In this document: one piece after another, positions 10,545-21,689 of the stretch
Layout: the number at the start of each line of letters is the position of its first letter
How positions within the stretch are numbered: position 1 is the stretch's first letter
Assembly: GCA_034770075.1 (NCBI GenBank)
Contig: CM068379.1
Span: 43,035,130 to 43,099,129, forward strand
Reading direction: 5' to 3'
Source of the DNA: Aralia elata
Lineage: Eukaryota > Streptophyta > Magnoliopsida > Apiales > Araliaceae
Length of the DNA: 64,000 nt
Notes under the pieces: model-generated
Seen by the model: only the letters and a program-made list of their open reading frames with translations
Told to the model about the DNA's origin: nothing
The model's database searches: none
Made by a program: the position numbers and the translations under genes

Positions 10545-11997
10545 TTATAATCTCATTGCAGCCCATGCCAAAGCACAACAGGTCCTTTCGATAGGGGTGT
10601 AATTCTGTTCACATCGGCTAAATCTCTTGCTGAGGTAATAGATGGCCTGCTCTCTGCCTGATTCATTCTTCTGCCCCAGCATACAGCCCATCGCAATGTC
10701 ATTGACTGATATATACATGAACAGAGGGATCCCATCCTTCGGGGGTACCAGCACTGGTGCTTCTGTCAGCTGCTTTTTAATGGTTTGAAAAGCTTTCTGG
10801 CATTGTTCATTCCACTCTTGGGATGCATCTTTTCTTAACAGTTTGAAAATCGGCTTGCACGTAGTCGTCAAATGGGATATGAAGCGGCTGATGAAGTTTA
10901 TCCTTCCCAGAAATCCCCTTATCTCCTTCTCTGTGCGAGGTGCCGGCATGTCCACAATGGCCTGAATCTTCGCCGGATCTAACTCAATGCCCCGATCACT
11001 AACCAGGAATCCCAAGAGCTTGCCCGACTGCACTCCGAAAGCACACTTTGCCGGATTGAGCTTTAAATTATACTTCCTGAGTCGATCAAATAACCTTTTG
11101 AGGTGGGTCACGTGATCAGATTCTACCCTTGATTTCACGATGATGTCATCCACATAGACCTCTATCTCCTTGTGCATCATATCGTGGAACAGGGCCATCA
11201 TGGCTCTTTGATAAGTAGCCCCTGCATTTGTGAGACCGAAAGCCAACCGTCTATAGCAGAAAGTGCCCCAAGGGGTGATGAAGGCTGTTTTCTCCCGGTC
11301 CTCCTCCGCCACCATTATCTGATGATATCCCGCAAAGCAATCAACGAAAGAGTACATCTCGTATTGGGTTGTGTTATCCACCAATATGTGTATAAAAGGC
11401 ACTGGGAAATTATCCTTGAGACTGGCCTTGTTCAGATCTCTATAGTTAACACATACCCTCACCTTTCCTCCAGGTTTAGCCACTGGGACTACATTGGACA
11501 ACCATTCTGGGTAAGTGGACACCATGATGATTCCAGCCCTGAACTGTTTGATGATCTCCTCCTTTACTTTCAAGCTCCATTCTGGTTTTAGCTTTCTTAG
11601 TTTTTGCTTGACAGGCTTGAAACCCTCCTTGATGGGCAGCTGGTGTACCACAATGTCGGTGGATAATCCGATCATGTCCTCATGAGACCAGGCGAACACA
11701 TCCTCATACTGGCGTAGCAACTTGGTCATTTCTGCTTTCTGGTTAGGGGTCAGGTCTGTCCCTATCTTGAGCTCTTTGGGTTGGTCAGGGGTTCCGATAT
11801 TTATGGTGACGGTTTGGTCTAAGTTGGGTTTGGGTTTATCCTCGACCCATCCTTTGATCTCGTCAGGCGCGTCGTCGTAATCTGTCTCGTCCTGCTCAAT
11901 ACCCATTAAATCGAAATCCAGCTCAATATCAAAATCATAGTCATCATTCAAATTTGAGGGATCGTTTGTTAAGCAAGGAATACTCAAATTGGTACAC
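10545..11997 (-). pseudogene. F reverse transcriptase and first RNase H (exon 2)
   Basis: The open frame runs from about 12023 to the TAA at 10547-10545; the proposed splice acceptor makes the exon start at 11997. After an acidic leader (DYDFDIELDFD) come RT motifs: VPVAKPGGKVRVCVNYRDLN, the SFVDCFAGYHQI palm motif with its Asp, FGLTNAGATYQ, and the catalytic YVDD near 11140-11163. Connection and RNase H regions follow. The reaction is synthesis of cDNA from the element RNA. The only visible lesion is the in-frame TAA after AMRL, consistent with CAA changed to TAA. The next open stretch continues in the same frame. Confidence 0.9.
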
Positions 11998-12169
11998 CTG
12001 ACATTGAAACAAGATACTGTCATATATATAATTCATCTTTCCACAATGATCGTTGTCAAAATAACATGACAAACTAACATAATTATGCAAAATATAAAAT
12101 AAAGAACCAAAATTGGTAGACATTCATTCCCCACTCTCCGGGGTCTACCACCCCGACACCGTGTTTTAC
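11998..12169 (-). other. Candidate intron between F protease and RT
   Basis: Minus-strand donor AAGG|GTAAAAC (intron base 1 at 12169) and acceptor TTTCAATGTCAG|GTG (last base 11998) bound 172 nt of AT-rich sequence containing stops in the gag-pro frame. Removal leaves two codon bases from exon 1 (12171-12170) and supplies the third from 11997, giving a glycine codon and joining the protease frame exactly to the RT frame. Ogre-type elements are known to carry an intron at this position. The splice itself is inferred. Confidence 0.7.
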
Positions 12170-13887
12170 CCTTGTCTGGATATTATTGGCTCCACCGTCC
12201 AGTTATCGGTGGTCAGATCAGCCGGGATGCGACATATGACAGGCGGCTGCGCACTAGCGACTTCCTTGACGACTACCGCCACATCGTATCGGTCTTCCCT
12301 CATAGCCTTGTTAGGGATAACTAACCCTGCCCAATCGATGACAGGCATACTCTGTGGGGCTTCCGACGTTGTGGCCGTATCCTTCCCCTCTCCAATGTTT
12401 ATTGATGGTCCAGAGATATAGCATTTGGTCTCAAACTCCTGCATGACCTCCCGTAGGAAACTCCTTCTTTCGACTGACTCATCATCCGCAGGAGTCAATT
12501 CTTTACCTTCTAATTCGGACACGGGCCTGTCCGTCCTTTGTTCATTGTGGACCTTCGGCATTAGGATTCCGGTCGATCGAAATGGGGTTTCCCTTTGAGA
12601 GTGGTTCCGCTCTATGCCTCCATGATATCCCAACCCTGCCCTGCCTGTCTGGTTGGGCAGTTGAATAGGCGCGAAAATTCCTTGGTTGTCTTTTCCCAAC
12701 CCCTGCCCAGGTTGAAACTTCATCTTTATCATTTCTCTAGCAACGAAGGTGAGCTCAGGGGAAGCTTTAGATTTTATAGCTGGAGCTCCCAGACCTCTAT
12801 AGTGGGGAGTGCCGATTTCCAGTGCTTGAAAACTGGTAGGCATCGCGGATTCGTCCACATTGATTACTGGCAGACCATTCTTGGACGGGAAAGGGTCATT
12901 ACGCTCTGCGGAGATTGTTACCAGATTCCCGCTGACGAGGAACTTGATTTGCTGGTGTAGCGTAGAGGGAACTGCCCCAGCCATATGTATCCATGGCCTT
13001 CCCAATAACATGTTATAACTGGCCGAGATATCCAGGACTTGAAAGGAAATATCGAAAGTACATGGCCCTATCTCCACGGGCAACTCTATTTCTCCCATTG
13101 TATCCTTCCGGGATCCATCGAAGGCTCGCACCACCACATGACTGGCCCGCAGGCGCTTGGGATTGATGTTCATTTTCCTCAACGTACTGAGGGGACAAAT
13201 ATTCAGTGCCGATCCCCCATCAATCAGTACCCCATTCATGACATACCCTGATGAGATCACTGCGATGTGCAGCGGTCTCCGATGCCCCCTTCCCTCTTTC
13301 GGGATATCATCATCCGTGAATGATAGCACATTGTTCTCTAGCAGATGGTCCACTAGGCGGCTGAAACTTTCTTGGCTAATTGTCTTGGGAATATATGCCT
13401 CCCCTAGGACTTTGGCCAAGATTCTGCAGTGGTCACTAGATGATAACACCAAATCCATGATCGACGTCAGAGTCGATTCTTCGCTCACTGCCTTGATCCC
13501 CCTTACTTCCGGATGATCCATCTTTTCCAAGAACTCCACGGCTTTCTCCTCGGATATCCTCTCGTTCTCCTTTCTCTTACTCTTGAGGACTCTTCCTGGA
13601 AGATACAAGGGATTCCCCTTTGATGTTACGGAAGCACAACTGGCCGCCTCCTCTAATACACCCCCGTAGTTCCACGGTACTGTTTTTAGATTGCCAATGG
13701 GGATCTGTGGTCTTGCTGCAATGGTGAGAGGTTTCGGAGTCGCTAACTTGATAGGCCCCCCTGTGATACTCCGGCTTGCACCCGTCAACCTAACCGGTGC
13801 CCCTTGCATATTCTCCTGACTACCCATCATGCCAACCATCTCATCAATCCTTGTCATATAATTTCGCCTTGGCGGTCCTTCGGTTTA
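12170..13887 (-). pseudogene. F protease with G-patch (exon 1, distal part)
   Basis: The open stretch 13857-12166 is in frame with gag upstream. It has an aspartic protease core with NGVLIDGGSALNICP as the active-site segment and YNMLLGRPWIH as the flap-distal segment. It is followed by a G-patch (KMKFQPGQGLGKDNQG... GLGYHG), a glycine-rich nucleic-acid-associated module found after the protease in several retroelement groups. The usual Asp-Thr/Ser-Gly reads Asp-Gly-Gly here. The protease would process the polyprotein. A TAA at 13887-13885 separates it from gag; the apparent stop at 12168-12166 falls inside the proposed intron. Confidence 0.85.
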
Positions 13888-15375
13888 AATGGCTTCCACC
13901 ATGTTGACCCCTCCCCCATCATGCTTCGGTAGGGGATTGATTTTAACATTTGGCGGCTCGGGCTGTTCCACCACGATTTCCCCGCTATCAATCAGGTTTT
14001 GAATTATGTGTTTCAGCGTCCAACATTCCTGAGTGTCATGACTCGGGGAACCCGAATGATATGCACACTTTTTGCTGGGGTCAAATTTTCTTCCCTTCGG
14101 GTCACTTGGAGGTGCCAAATCGACAATCTTCCTCTGTGATATCAATATCGCCAAAATCTGCTCAAGAGGATCCCCAAGCGGAGTGAATACCCGCTTTTGT
14201 GTGGTCTCAAACCTCATTCGTCCGTCCGTTCTGGGGTTACCAAAATTAGGTTGCCGGGGTGGCACAAATCTCTGTATTTGTACAGGAGGGTTATTCTCCA
14301 CTTTCCTGGATGATCCCTGCAGTACGAGAGAGACATCCTCCTCTTTCTTCTTTTGGACCCTCCGGGAAGTGCTGCCATAGTTTCCATTCTGTATTTGCTC
14401 GGCAGCAGTTTCTAAAGCAGTAAAATCCCGGATTTTACCCGATTTCAACCCCATATCTACCATCTCTCAATGTTTAATCATTTCAGCAAAGGGTCTTCCA
14501 ATTCCCGAGATGACTCGTTCATAATATGGTGCCTCCTGAATGTCTACAAAAGTCATCACCATCTCCGATTCGCTCATCGAGGGGTTCACCTGTGCGGCCA
14601 TGCCCCTCCATCGTTGTGCATATTCCCTGAAGGTTTCCCTTGGTTGCTTCTTGATTTTTGTCATTTGATATCTATCAGGGGCCATCTGCGCCTGAAAGCT
14701 ATACTGTGTCAAGAAGGTATGGGCTAGCTCCTCCCAATTATGAATCCGGGCATTATCGAGACGGGCATACCAGATCCTTGCTTCCCCCGTCAAGCTTTTC
14801 TGGAATAATTGCATCCTTAGTCCTTCGTCTTCCGCATAGGACCCCATTTCTCCAATATATATTTTCAGGTAAGTGTAAGGATCTCCTTTCCCATTGTATT
14901 TCTCGAATTCGGGGATCTTAAATTTCTCTGGATATCTGGTTCCGGGGAAGACACACAAATCTGCATAATTAACCCTACCCAGGGAGCCTATGCCCTTTAG
15001 AGATTGGATGGTCTCCTCCATCTGCTTCATTTTCCTGCGAAGGTCATCAGTATCTCCCTCCTCAGGAATCGTGATTACTGTTTTGTTGAGGGCAGGAATG
15101 ACCTTTGGGAGGACCGGCTCGTCCCTAAGCTGATGTTGGTTATTTTTAAACAGGATTGCATCATCCTTAGGAGGATTCTGGTCACCCCCTGGTGGTGGTA
15201 TATTATGCGGTCCCTGGTTTGGCGGATCCTGTCTGATTAGGAACTGTTCTTTTAGCATTGTGGCCATTTCCATCATCTGCTTTTTAAAGTCATCAAACTC
15301 CTCCCGAGATATGGAACTATGATTGGGAAGATCAGCCATTTCAGATGTTGATTCCTGGGCCTTTTTAGACTGCAA
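13885..15375 (-). pseudogene. F gag, with one internal nonsense codon
   Basis: ATG at 15375 begins an ORF of 302 codons ending in TGA at 14469-14467. The same frame then continues 192 codons to 13885. The capsid-like Retrotrans_gag domain lies in about residues 140-300 (GKGDPYTYLKIYIGEMG, LTGEARIWYARL, FLTQYSFQ). The second part carries one Cys-His segment, CAYHSGSPSHDTQECW, typical of Tat-type Gag. Gag would package the RNA. The TGA fits a CGA codon altered by one transition. The start is supported by an untranslated leader of about 730 nt from the PBS. Confidence 0.9.
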
Positions 15376-16101
15376 ACGCGTTTGAGGAGCAATCCTACAG
15401 GGGAAAACGATTTACCGTTTAGTCTAGGGGAATGAGAGATGTGGATGCATGCTCAAACTGTAAATTTTGTGCCTTTAGGGTTTTTTAATCTTTCCCTGCA
15501 AAACAGAAAGTTAGTAGTCCTCTAATGCAATGACAAATGCTAAACATGGCTTTATTATGCTCCTCAGCCATTCCCTGCAAAAGATAGAGGTTAGTAATTT
15601 CTTCTTGACGAACAGGGAGGCATGAATGAGATCATGACATTTACGCGTGAAATGTAAAAAGGCATGAAGAAACTTTTCCTGCGTAGGGTTAATCTGAGGC
15701 TGACCTATCCTAGGGTTACTCTCACGGGCTTTTCGGCATGAAGGTCCCCAAATCTTCGCAATCTACTCGTCTGAGCCCTTTCGATTGGAGCGGATTTGGG
15801 TGGTGCGTTTCCTGAGCCATCTCCGGGGAGCAGCCCCTTCGAGTCCAGTAATAAGCAACCGACAGGTTCGCCTCAGGAGGAGGTATTCTCTCAACATACA
15901 TTCACATTCATCGTCCTCACCGCATGCAAATGATTACTTTGAAGTAAAGAAAAACCCATTCAATCATTCATTCATTGGACAAAACACACATTCACACAAC
16001 AATAAATAAAAGACGTCAAAATGTCGTACGCACATACACATTTATAAATTTTAAAGGATAGGATAGAATCAAGATTTGAAACGCGGCTTAAGCCCTCTAA
16101 T
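15376..16101 (-). other. F 5' leader
   Basis: Lies between the PBS and the gag ATG. It contains no sustained ORF in element sense. Two short 'cctgcaaaa' repeats occur near 15497 and 15576. A packaging signal would be expected here, but I cannot identify one. Confidence 0.5.
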
Positions 16102-16120
16102 GTCCCCAGCAGAGTCGCCA
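16102..16120 (-). other. F primer binding site, tRNA-Arg type
   Basis: The minus strand reads TGGCGACTCTGCTGGGGAC, two bases inside the right LTR. It is complementary, with about one mismatch from memory, to the 3' end of plant tRNA-Arg (CCCCAGCGGAGTCG plus CCA), the primer used by Ogre/Tat elements. Confidence 0.85.
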
Positions 16121-16122
16121 GC

Positions 16123-18220
16123 TGTCGACGCCGGGTTTTCGCTTCGTGGGTCCTTTTAGTCTTTTCCAATTTTAGCCTCTTGATTAAATGATTTTTTGGA
16201 AAAGGTCGGCATTAATGTCGACGGGATTTTGAAAGGTCGTTTTTTATGATGAGCCAATTAACCAGAGTCGCCAGTTGGTATATTTGAAATGGATGTACCA
16301 ACTCATCCGAATTTTCGTTTTTTATAAATCGCTGGCTCATATGTGACTCCTAATTAATTGGTCTGCGAACCGAGATTCATAGAGTTCGGAGGCTTGCTTA
16401 AGTGAGGGGAAGGTGTTAGGCACCCCTCGACTTCCGTGAAATACGGTTACCGCAATCTTAATGCTGTCATATCTTTTTAATTTTTAAATGTGTGTGTGCT
16501 TATGCGAATGTTGTGGTGAGTTTGCATGAAGAAAACATTTGGGCTTTTATAAAACGTCGTGTTTTCTTTTTGAGAATGCTTTAAAACGTCGTTTCCGCTT
16601 GTACGAGAGAGCTCCTTTATTCGTGAGAAAGGTTTGATTTTTATTTGTCGAAAGCTATGAGATTTTTGTTAGATGTCGTTTTGGCAAAACAAGAGTCTTT
16701 TAAACCTTCGTCAAAATAGGAATCAAAATCTATACATTGCTTCCATAAAATGATGGGCAACTTCTAGGATATCTTTCACCCTATGCACCAAGGTTTAATA
16801 AAACGTTATTTATTTTATAAAACCATTTTTTGTGACATTTGAAAACGACCCTCTTTAGCCTTCTCGTTTAATATGAATCGACATTTCTCAACACTTCCAA
16901 TTTTTTAGCTATGTGATGCTAACCCCCTAATTTGCTTGATTTTAATGAAAAAACCTTCATTGTTTAATTTTTGAAATCCTTTTTCGTGTCACAAAATTCA
17001 ATCAAGCATAAACACGCATCGGGGCTATTCATGGGCATGTAAGCCATCAAAATAACCCCAAACGCCCACAATCACAAGTTTCACTATTTCGGGGCCTTAA
17101 ACGCGATTTTCGCCTTGGCGTCGTTTTAAGGCCCGACGATTACATATTTACAATGACGGATACATCCACCCGATTACATACATTCAAAAATGTCCATCAT
17201 CGGATTTGGACCACGGGGTCGCATTCCTAGGCTCACATCCGAACTTATTGCACAACCACCAAATGGATATAACGAAAATAAACAACAACGGGATGCCTCA
17301 CACTCTAGGATATCTTACAATGACGATTGAAATACACTACGAATGATACACTACCATAATAGCTAAAATTTGCACCAAACGGATATCATCGGGCTATTAG
17401 GGGGAATTTCATTCCGATGAGACCCTCACTAATAGTCCCTAATCCATGGCTTCATGATAACATGTAAGAAAAACTACATTTAAGGTAATTCGGATGACCA
17501 AAAGCTTAACGAAATAGTATAACAAAATGCTAAGAACAAAAGGTTTTTTCACCTTGCAAGTAATCCCCACAATATGTATGAATTTGTGTATTGAATAGAG
17601 TAGAAAATATGAGATATAATCTCACAAAATTGGTACAATTCCTCACTCTTTTCACTCTTTTTCTCTCCTAATTCCTCTTGTTTTGCTGCTGTTTTTTCCC
17701 TATTTCCGAGCTGCTGCTGCTGATTTCTTTTTCTTGCTGCCTCTTCCCCTGTTTCTGTATGCGAAATGGCCTGATAAGGCACTGCCAAGGGCAGCCGCAG
17801 ATTGATCTGCGGCTGGCCGCAGATCAATCTGCGGCTGGCCCTTGGTTCTCCCCACAGCCGCGCTCGAGTCCCGTGCACTCGAGTCCTGTGTCGTCTCGAG
17901 TTCCATCCTTGGCCGCAGATTGATCTGCGGCTGACTGTGCTGATTTTCTCGTTTTTTGTACCTCGTCTCGATTTTCGTGCCATACCGTTGGTTTTCGCTG
18001 AAGGTTTTGCATTTTGCAGTCCGGGGACCGCCGGGAAAAATGCCACGTCATTCATGGGTGTTTGCTTCGCCCGTCGTCGTGTCAACCCTGATCGCAAGTC
18101 GTCGTGGTGGCCTTGAGTGTTCGCACTTATGTCCACCTTTCGTCTCGTAGGCTGGGTTAATTAACGATTTTGCCCTCCTGCCAGGGTTAGTATAGGGAAC
18201 GCAAAATTTGGGTGTCTACA
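16123..18220 (-). repeat. F right LTR (5' LTR in element sense)
   Basis: 2,098 bp, matching 4302-6399 with scattered substitutions. Ends in GGGTGTCTACA and is followed by the target duplication caatg. A 195-codon minus-strand frame (17549-18136) is open here but broken in the other LTR, so it is not a gene. Confidence 0.95.
17794..17931. repeat. Palindrome cluster in the F right LTR
   Basis: Units at 17794-17813, 17816-17835 and 17912-17931 match those of the left LTR. The first two again form the exact 42-bp inverted repeat. The third unit is repaired relative to the left copy (GCAGATT instead of GCGGATT), so one LTR has changed since insertion. Confidence 0.9.
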
Positions 18221-18225
18221 CAATG
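18221..18225. other. Target site duplication of F, right copy (caatg)
   Basis: Identical to 4297-4301. Confidence 0.95.
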
Positions 18226-18367
18226 TTCTTGCCCAAAGAAAGTAAAGTTAACAGCGTTGATGGCTGATGAAGATCATGAGGGGTCTGATTCGGGTGCAGA
18301 GGAAAGCCTCAACATGGTTAGAGTTAACAGCATGCAGGTGCTGGGGCCTGCATGTGACAGAAAATAA
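18224..18367 (+). pseudogene. Gag C-terminus (end of zinc knuckle) of element J
   Basis: Plus-strand frame of 47 codons ending in TAA at 18365-18367. It begins CSCPKKVKL, the end of a CCHC knuckle, and continues through ADEDHEGSDSGAEESLN to VRVNSMQVLG. This is the acidic linker and short helix that in several Ty3 families joins Gag to protease. On the other side of F the same frame extends leftwards (4195-4301) with further Cys and His codons, so F landed inside the knuckle. It is opposite in orientation to the protease scrap at 2698-2898. Confidence 0.65.
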
Positions 18368-18587
18368 ATAATTGCTGTGTGTTGTTCTTGGTGCAGGAGA
18401 TGCCAAGTTTAGCACATAAAAGTTAAGACATCAGACGAACTTGATGGCTTGGTGGGAATAATCTCCTTGGTTTAACAAATTGAAGGGCTACTCAGAGAAG
18501 CTTCGATGAGGGCGTCAAATTCTTCAAGCGAGGGTGGTTTGTTAGACCTCTTTTGGCTTGACACGGACTTGACACTCAGATTGTGCG

Positions 18588-18667
18588 GCAGCGTACGGCA
18601 GATGGGCGCAGCGTGCGGCAGATGAGCGCAGCGTGCGGCAAATGCGCGCAGCGTGCGGCAGATTTGG
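18588..18667. repeat. Four tandem copies of a 20-bp GC-rich repeat
   Basis: The unit is GCAGCGTGCGGCAGATGAGC with small changes, in register at 18588, 18608, 18628 and 18648. The surrounding 18368-18759 has no coding sequence that I recognise. Confidence 0.85.
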
Positions 18668-18759
18668 GCTGACCAAGAAAATTGGTGGATCCAGGGGATC
18701 TACATTATAACTGTTCGAGCAACCTTGATGTCTATTGCTGCCCCACTGTCTTGTGCAAT

Positions 18760-20676
18760 CTAACTACCCATTCAAATATAAATGAGAATTCTTAATTAAA
18801 ATAGAAATCTCCCATTAAAGAGGTTACAACATCATTAATAAATAAATCCTAGGTCATCTAACCCTAAATAAAACATTAAATGCGGAAACATAATTAAGTC
18901 TAACACATAATCAAGTCTAATACATAATCATCATTAAAACAAATACAATAAGTCTTCATCACTTATTTGCTTTTCCTTTGCCCTTACTAGTGGACAAGCC
19001 GTCAACTCTTTCAACTTTAGCTGCAATGTTATTATGCAAGGGTGAGCAATGATTGCCCAGCAAGTACAACAACAATAATAATAACATGCGAAATAATCAA
19101 CGAATATTGAATAATCGATTCAGCTTCTCAGTCAAGATTATAAGACAAGATTCAAAAGAACGTCTGAGGGTCTTAAGACCACGAACTATGTCCAAGGTTA
19201 TCAGTATTTCTACTTTAAACCTTTAACAATCGTAAGACTATATGGACCTTACTTCTCATACTCAGGGGGATCAGCCCTTTGTACCATGTATGTGCACAAC
19301 ATCTTAACACTAACGCGTAAATAAAATTTCCTGTATAAGGGTTGTTCATCTCAGTTTGACATCAGAGTCCGCACTAAAGGAAGTTTGGTTTGGATTTACT
19401 TCAAAAACGTTTCTAGAATTTAGAACGCTCATCAACTATGGACTAGTCGAATCAATAAGGGTTCGTTAGTCAATCAAGGTTCAATAAAAATGTAATTGAA
19501 ATTCGAGAATCAAAGACTAAATCTCACAAAAGATACAATTGAATGAAACAGAATTAAGAACTTGTTCAAGTAAATAATAACATTATAAAGCTTGCATGAT
19601 AAAAGGATGAACTTCAGGAACTTGCGTAGAAATAATTAAATAAGGATAAGATACTTGCTTTCAACGAAATAAAAAGATTAGGAGTAATAAACTTAATTTC
19701 GATGAAATAAAGGTTAAGGGTAGAAAACTTGCCTTGTGCGTAGATTACAAATTAAAATTTCACGTTCTTTAATCAACCTATACATCCGGTTTATAAAGCA
19801 GTAACAAAATTAGTTACAGTATTATAAACACTTCAGGACTCATTCACATCCAATTTTCATTTTAATATCTAAACTGTCTTCTGGTTATCAATCTCACTTC
19901 AGAAGTTGTAAGCTTAATCATAGCAATATCATACTTATGAATTCCTAAAACTTAACGTTAAGTTAAGGTCCATCAATCTTTATATTCTATAATCAGCAAG
20001 TATATGCATCCAACTCAACATCTTGGTATTCGTTCAACACATTAATCTAAGTTTTAAACATGCATAGGGTGACGTAGCATAACTACAAAGAAAAAAAATT
20101 TAACATTTTCTACAGTGAGCTCGTCGGGGCGAGAATTCCTTAACAAAATCTCTCATCGGGGCGAGACTTCGCCGCGGCGAGAAATTCCTTCACAGTTTTC
20201 TCGCCGGGGCGAGAAAACTCAGTTCAATGAGCTCGCCGGGGTGAGCTCCCATCGGGGCGAGAAACTCAGTTCATTGAGCTCACCGGGGCGAGAAACACGA
20301 ATTCCAGATTCTCCAGTTCGCGGAGAACACAGAAACAGGCCAAAAATTTCTAATCTTCTTATTCTTATATCAAATTAAACATACCCAAATACTATAATTC
20401 ATATATAATCGTTACCCATGTCTTCTAGCATGATTCTAACAACTTAAATCGTATAAACCATGAATCTAAGAATCAAAATTTGAGGTTTCTGTAATTTTAT
20501 CAAAGTTTCTTTAAATTCCATGAAATCACACATAACAGGTTCGTTATAACACTAAATTAATCCATTTAAATATTGTTTCCTTCATTTTTACATGCATAAA
20601 CAAAATAAATTATCAATTTAACCGATTAACTTGCAACACAGACATCAATTTCATACATATAGTTCATATTCATATG
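18760..20676 (-). mobile_element. D: truncated Tekay-like LTR fragment
   Basis: Aligns with the LTR of A from about 90 bp inside its plus-strand start: 'ctaactaccca' at the left, then the 'ttagctgcaatg' block, the GGGGATCAGCCC block near 19267, repeated 'acttg' segments and a GC-rich palindrome cluster at 20116-20295. Both ends are cut. The left abuts J-type sequence. The right abuts the middle of copia LTR sequence at 20676/20677. Divergence from A is clearly greater than that between the two LTRs of A. Confidence 0.75.
20116..20295. repeat. Seven GC-rich self-complementary motifs in D
   Basis: Variants of TCTCGCCGGGGCGAGA and GAGCTCGCCGGGGTGAGC. Their CCGGGG-equivalent positions are 20124, 20156, 20172, 20204, 20236, 20252 and 20283, giving spacings of 32, 16, 32, 32, 16 and 31. 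Confidence 0.85.
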
Positions 20677-21603
20677 TAATATTTATTCTATAATAAGGGT
20701 AAGCCCCCTTAGCGATCAACGACTTTCCAGATAATATAAATTTCAACATTAATCACAAAAGAACCTTTCAGTGAATAGTTACCGTACAATTCAATCCTTC
20801 TACCATACAATGTCCCAATTAAATATAAGACATGGAATTACTGTCAAGTCTTATTTTATTTAATTATATGTATTTCGATTCTCAAATGCACAACTCTTAT
20901 TAATGCAAATTAGAAACTCCTTTCTAATTTCATTCTTCTTTGGCCAAAGACTTCTGAGTTGTCATTTATCGAATCACATAGGACATTCTCTCCTTTTACT
21001 AGAAGTGGTAGATTCTTTGTTGATCATTCACTTATCTCCATGTATAACTTATTATACCCAATCATACCCTTTGATATACCCTAAAGGTCTTAAGGGACAT
21101 GTCAAAGTATAACTCATCATACACAAGATACTATGATGATCTCAAGTCCAAGGATCACTTGTACTACTATCACTAGAGGAATTCCTATTGACAGGCGAGT
21201 AAAACTCCATTAGGTATTCCTTAGCGAGCCACGTTCAGTGAACTTATTCTCTAATAAGCACCTACATACTTGCTTTAGTGTCTCCACACAAATGATTATG
21301 AGATCAATCATCCTCTTCATAAGAGCAAGCAACGTATGTACTAATCTATCCAGATTCACTAATCCCCTTTTTAGTAATCCAACGATTAGGAACGATTTTA
21401 GTTTGTGAGCTATCTAGAATTTAGATCTCATTAGCATGATCCCCATCATGATTCTAAAAGCATTGCTCAAAACTATGGGTTTATCACATTTAATATAACA
21501 ACACCATGTAGATAATGTAAATTGCCTTTAATAACCGAATAAGATTACAAAGTATATGCTACATCATATCAAATATGATTGGCTTGTGTGCATACTACTT
21601 TCA
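20677..21603 (-). repeat. I left LTR, truncated
   Basis: Matches 50205-51130 closely and ends in TACTTTCA. The half corresponding to 27010-50204 is missing, and D sequence is joined there instead. Confidence 0.9.
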
Positions 21604-21616
21604 ATCTCCCACTTGC
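21604..21616 (-). other. I polypurine tract
   Basis: Plus atctcccacttgc reads GCAAGTGGGAGAT on the minus strand, immediately before the LTR start TGAAAGTAGTATGC. Confidence 0.75.
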
Positions 21617-21689
21617 ACTAAAGCCAATCGTTATGGTATCTAATACCCTTCTTCTCTAAGTGACGATCATCCTGCTGTTTGGATAAAGC

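Larger units (their letters stand above)
4302..18220 (-). mobile_element. Element F: complete Tat/Ogre-type Ty3 retrotransposon
   Basis: A 13,919 bp element with two LTRs of exactly 2,098 bp (4302-6399 and 16123-18220), a 5-bp target duplication, and on the minus strand the order PBS, gag, protease, RT, RNase H, second RNase H, integrase, long 3' region with tandem repeats, PPT. The PBS resembling tRNA-Arg, the dual RNase H, the intron between protease and RT, the tandem repeats in the 3' region and the overall size match what is known of the Tat/Ogre lineage. The LTRs differ at a low level by eye (a few tens of sites), so insertion is moderately recent. The target was a gag zinc-knuckle region of older element J. 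The coding frame has four nonsense codons and no frameshift that I could find. Confidence 0.95.

Noticed and set aside
16102..16120. tRNA gene hints at the primer sites (also at 26996, 35928 and 43888)
   Set aside because: Only the 12-19 bp complement of a tRNA 3' end is present next to LTRs, with no cloverleaf.
17549..18136. 195-codon minus ORF in the F right LTR
   Set aside because: The same region of the left LTR (about 5728-6417) is broken into several frames. It lies wholly in the LTR and has no domain.
1..20676. Region 1-955 and D as an LTR pair of one large element
   Set aside because: They are similar, but both are truncated, there is no matching PBS, PPT or target duplication, and divergence looks too high for a pair given the intact F between them.
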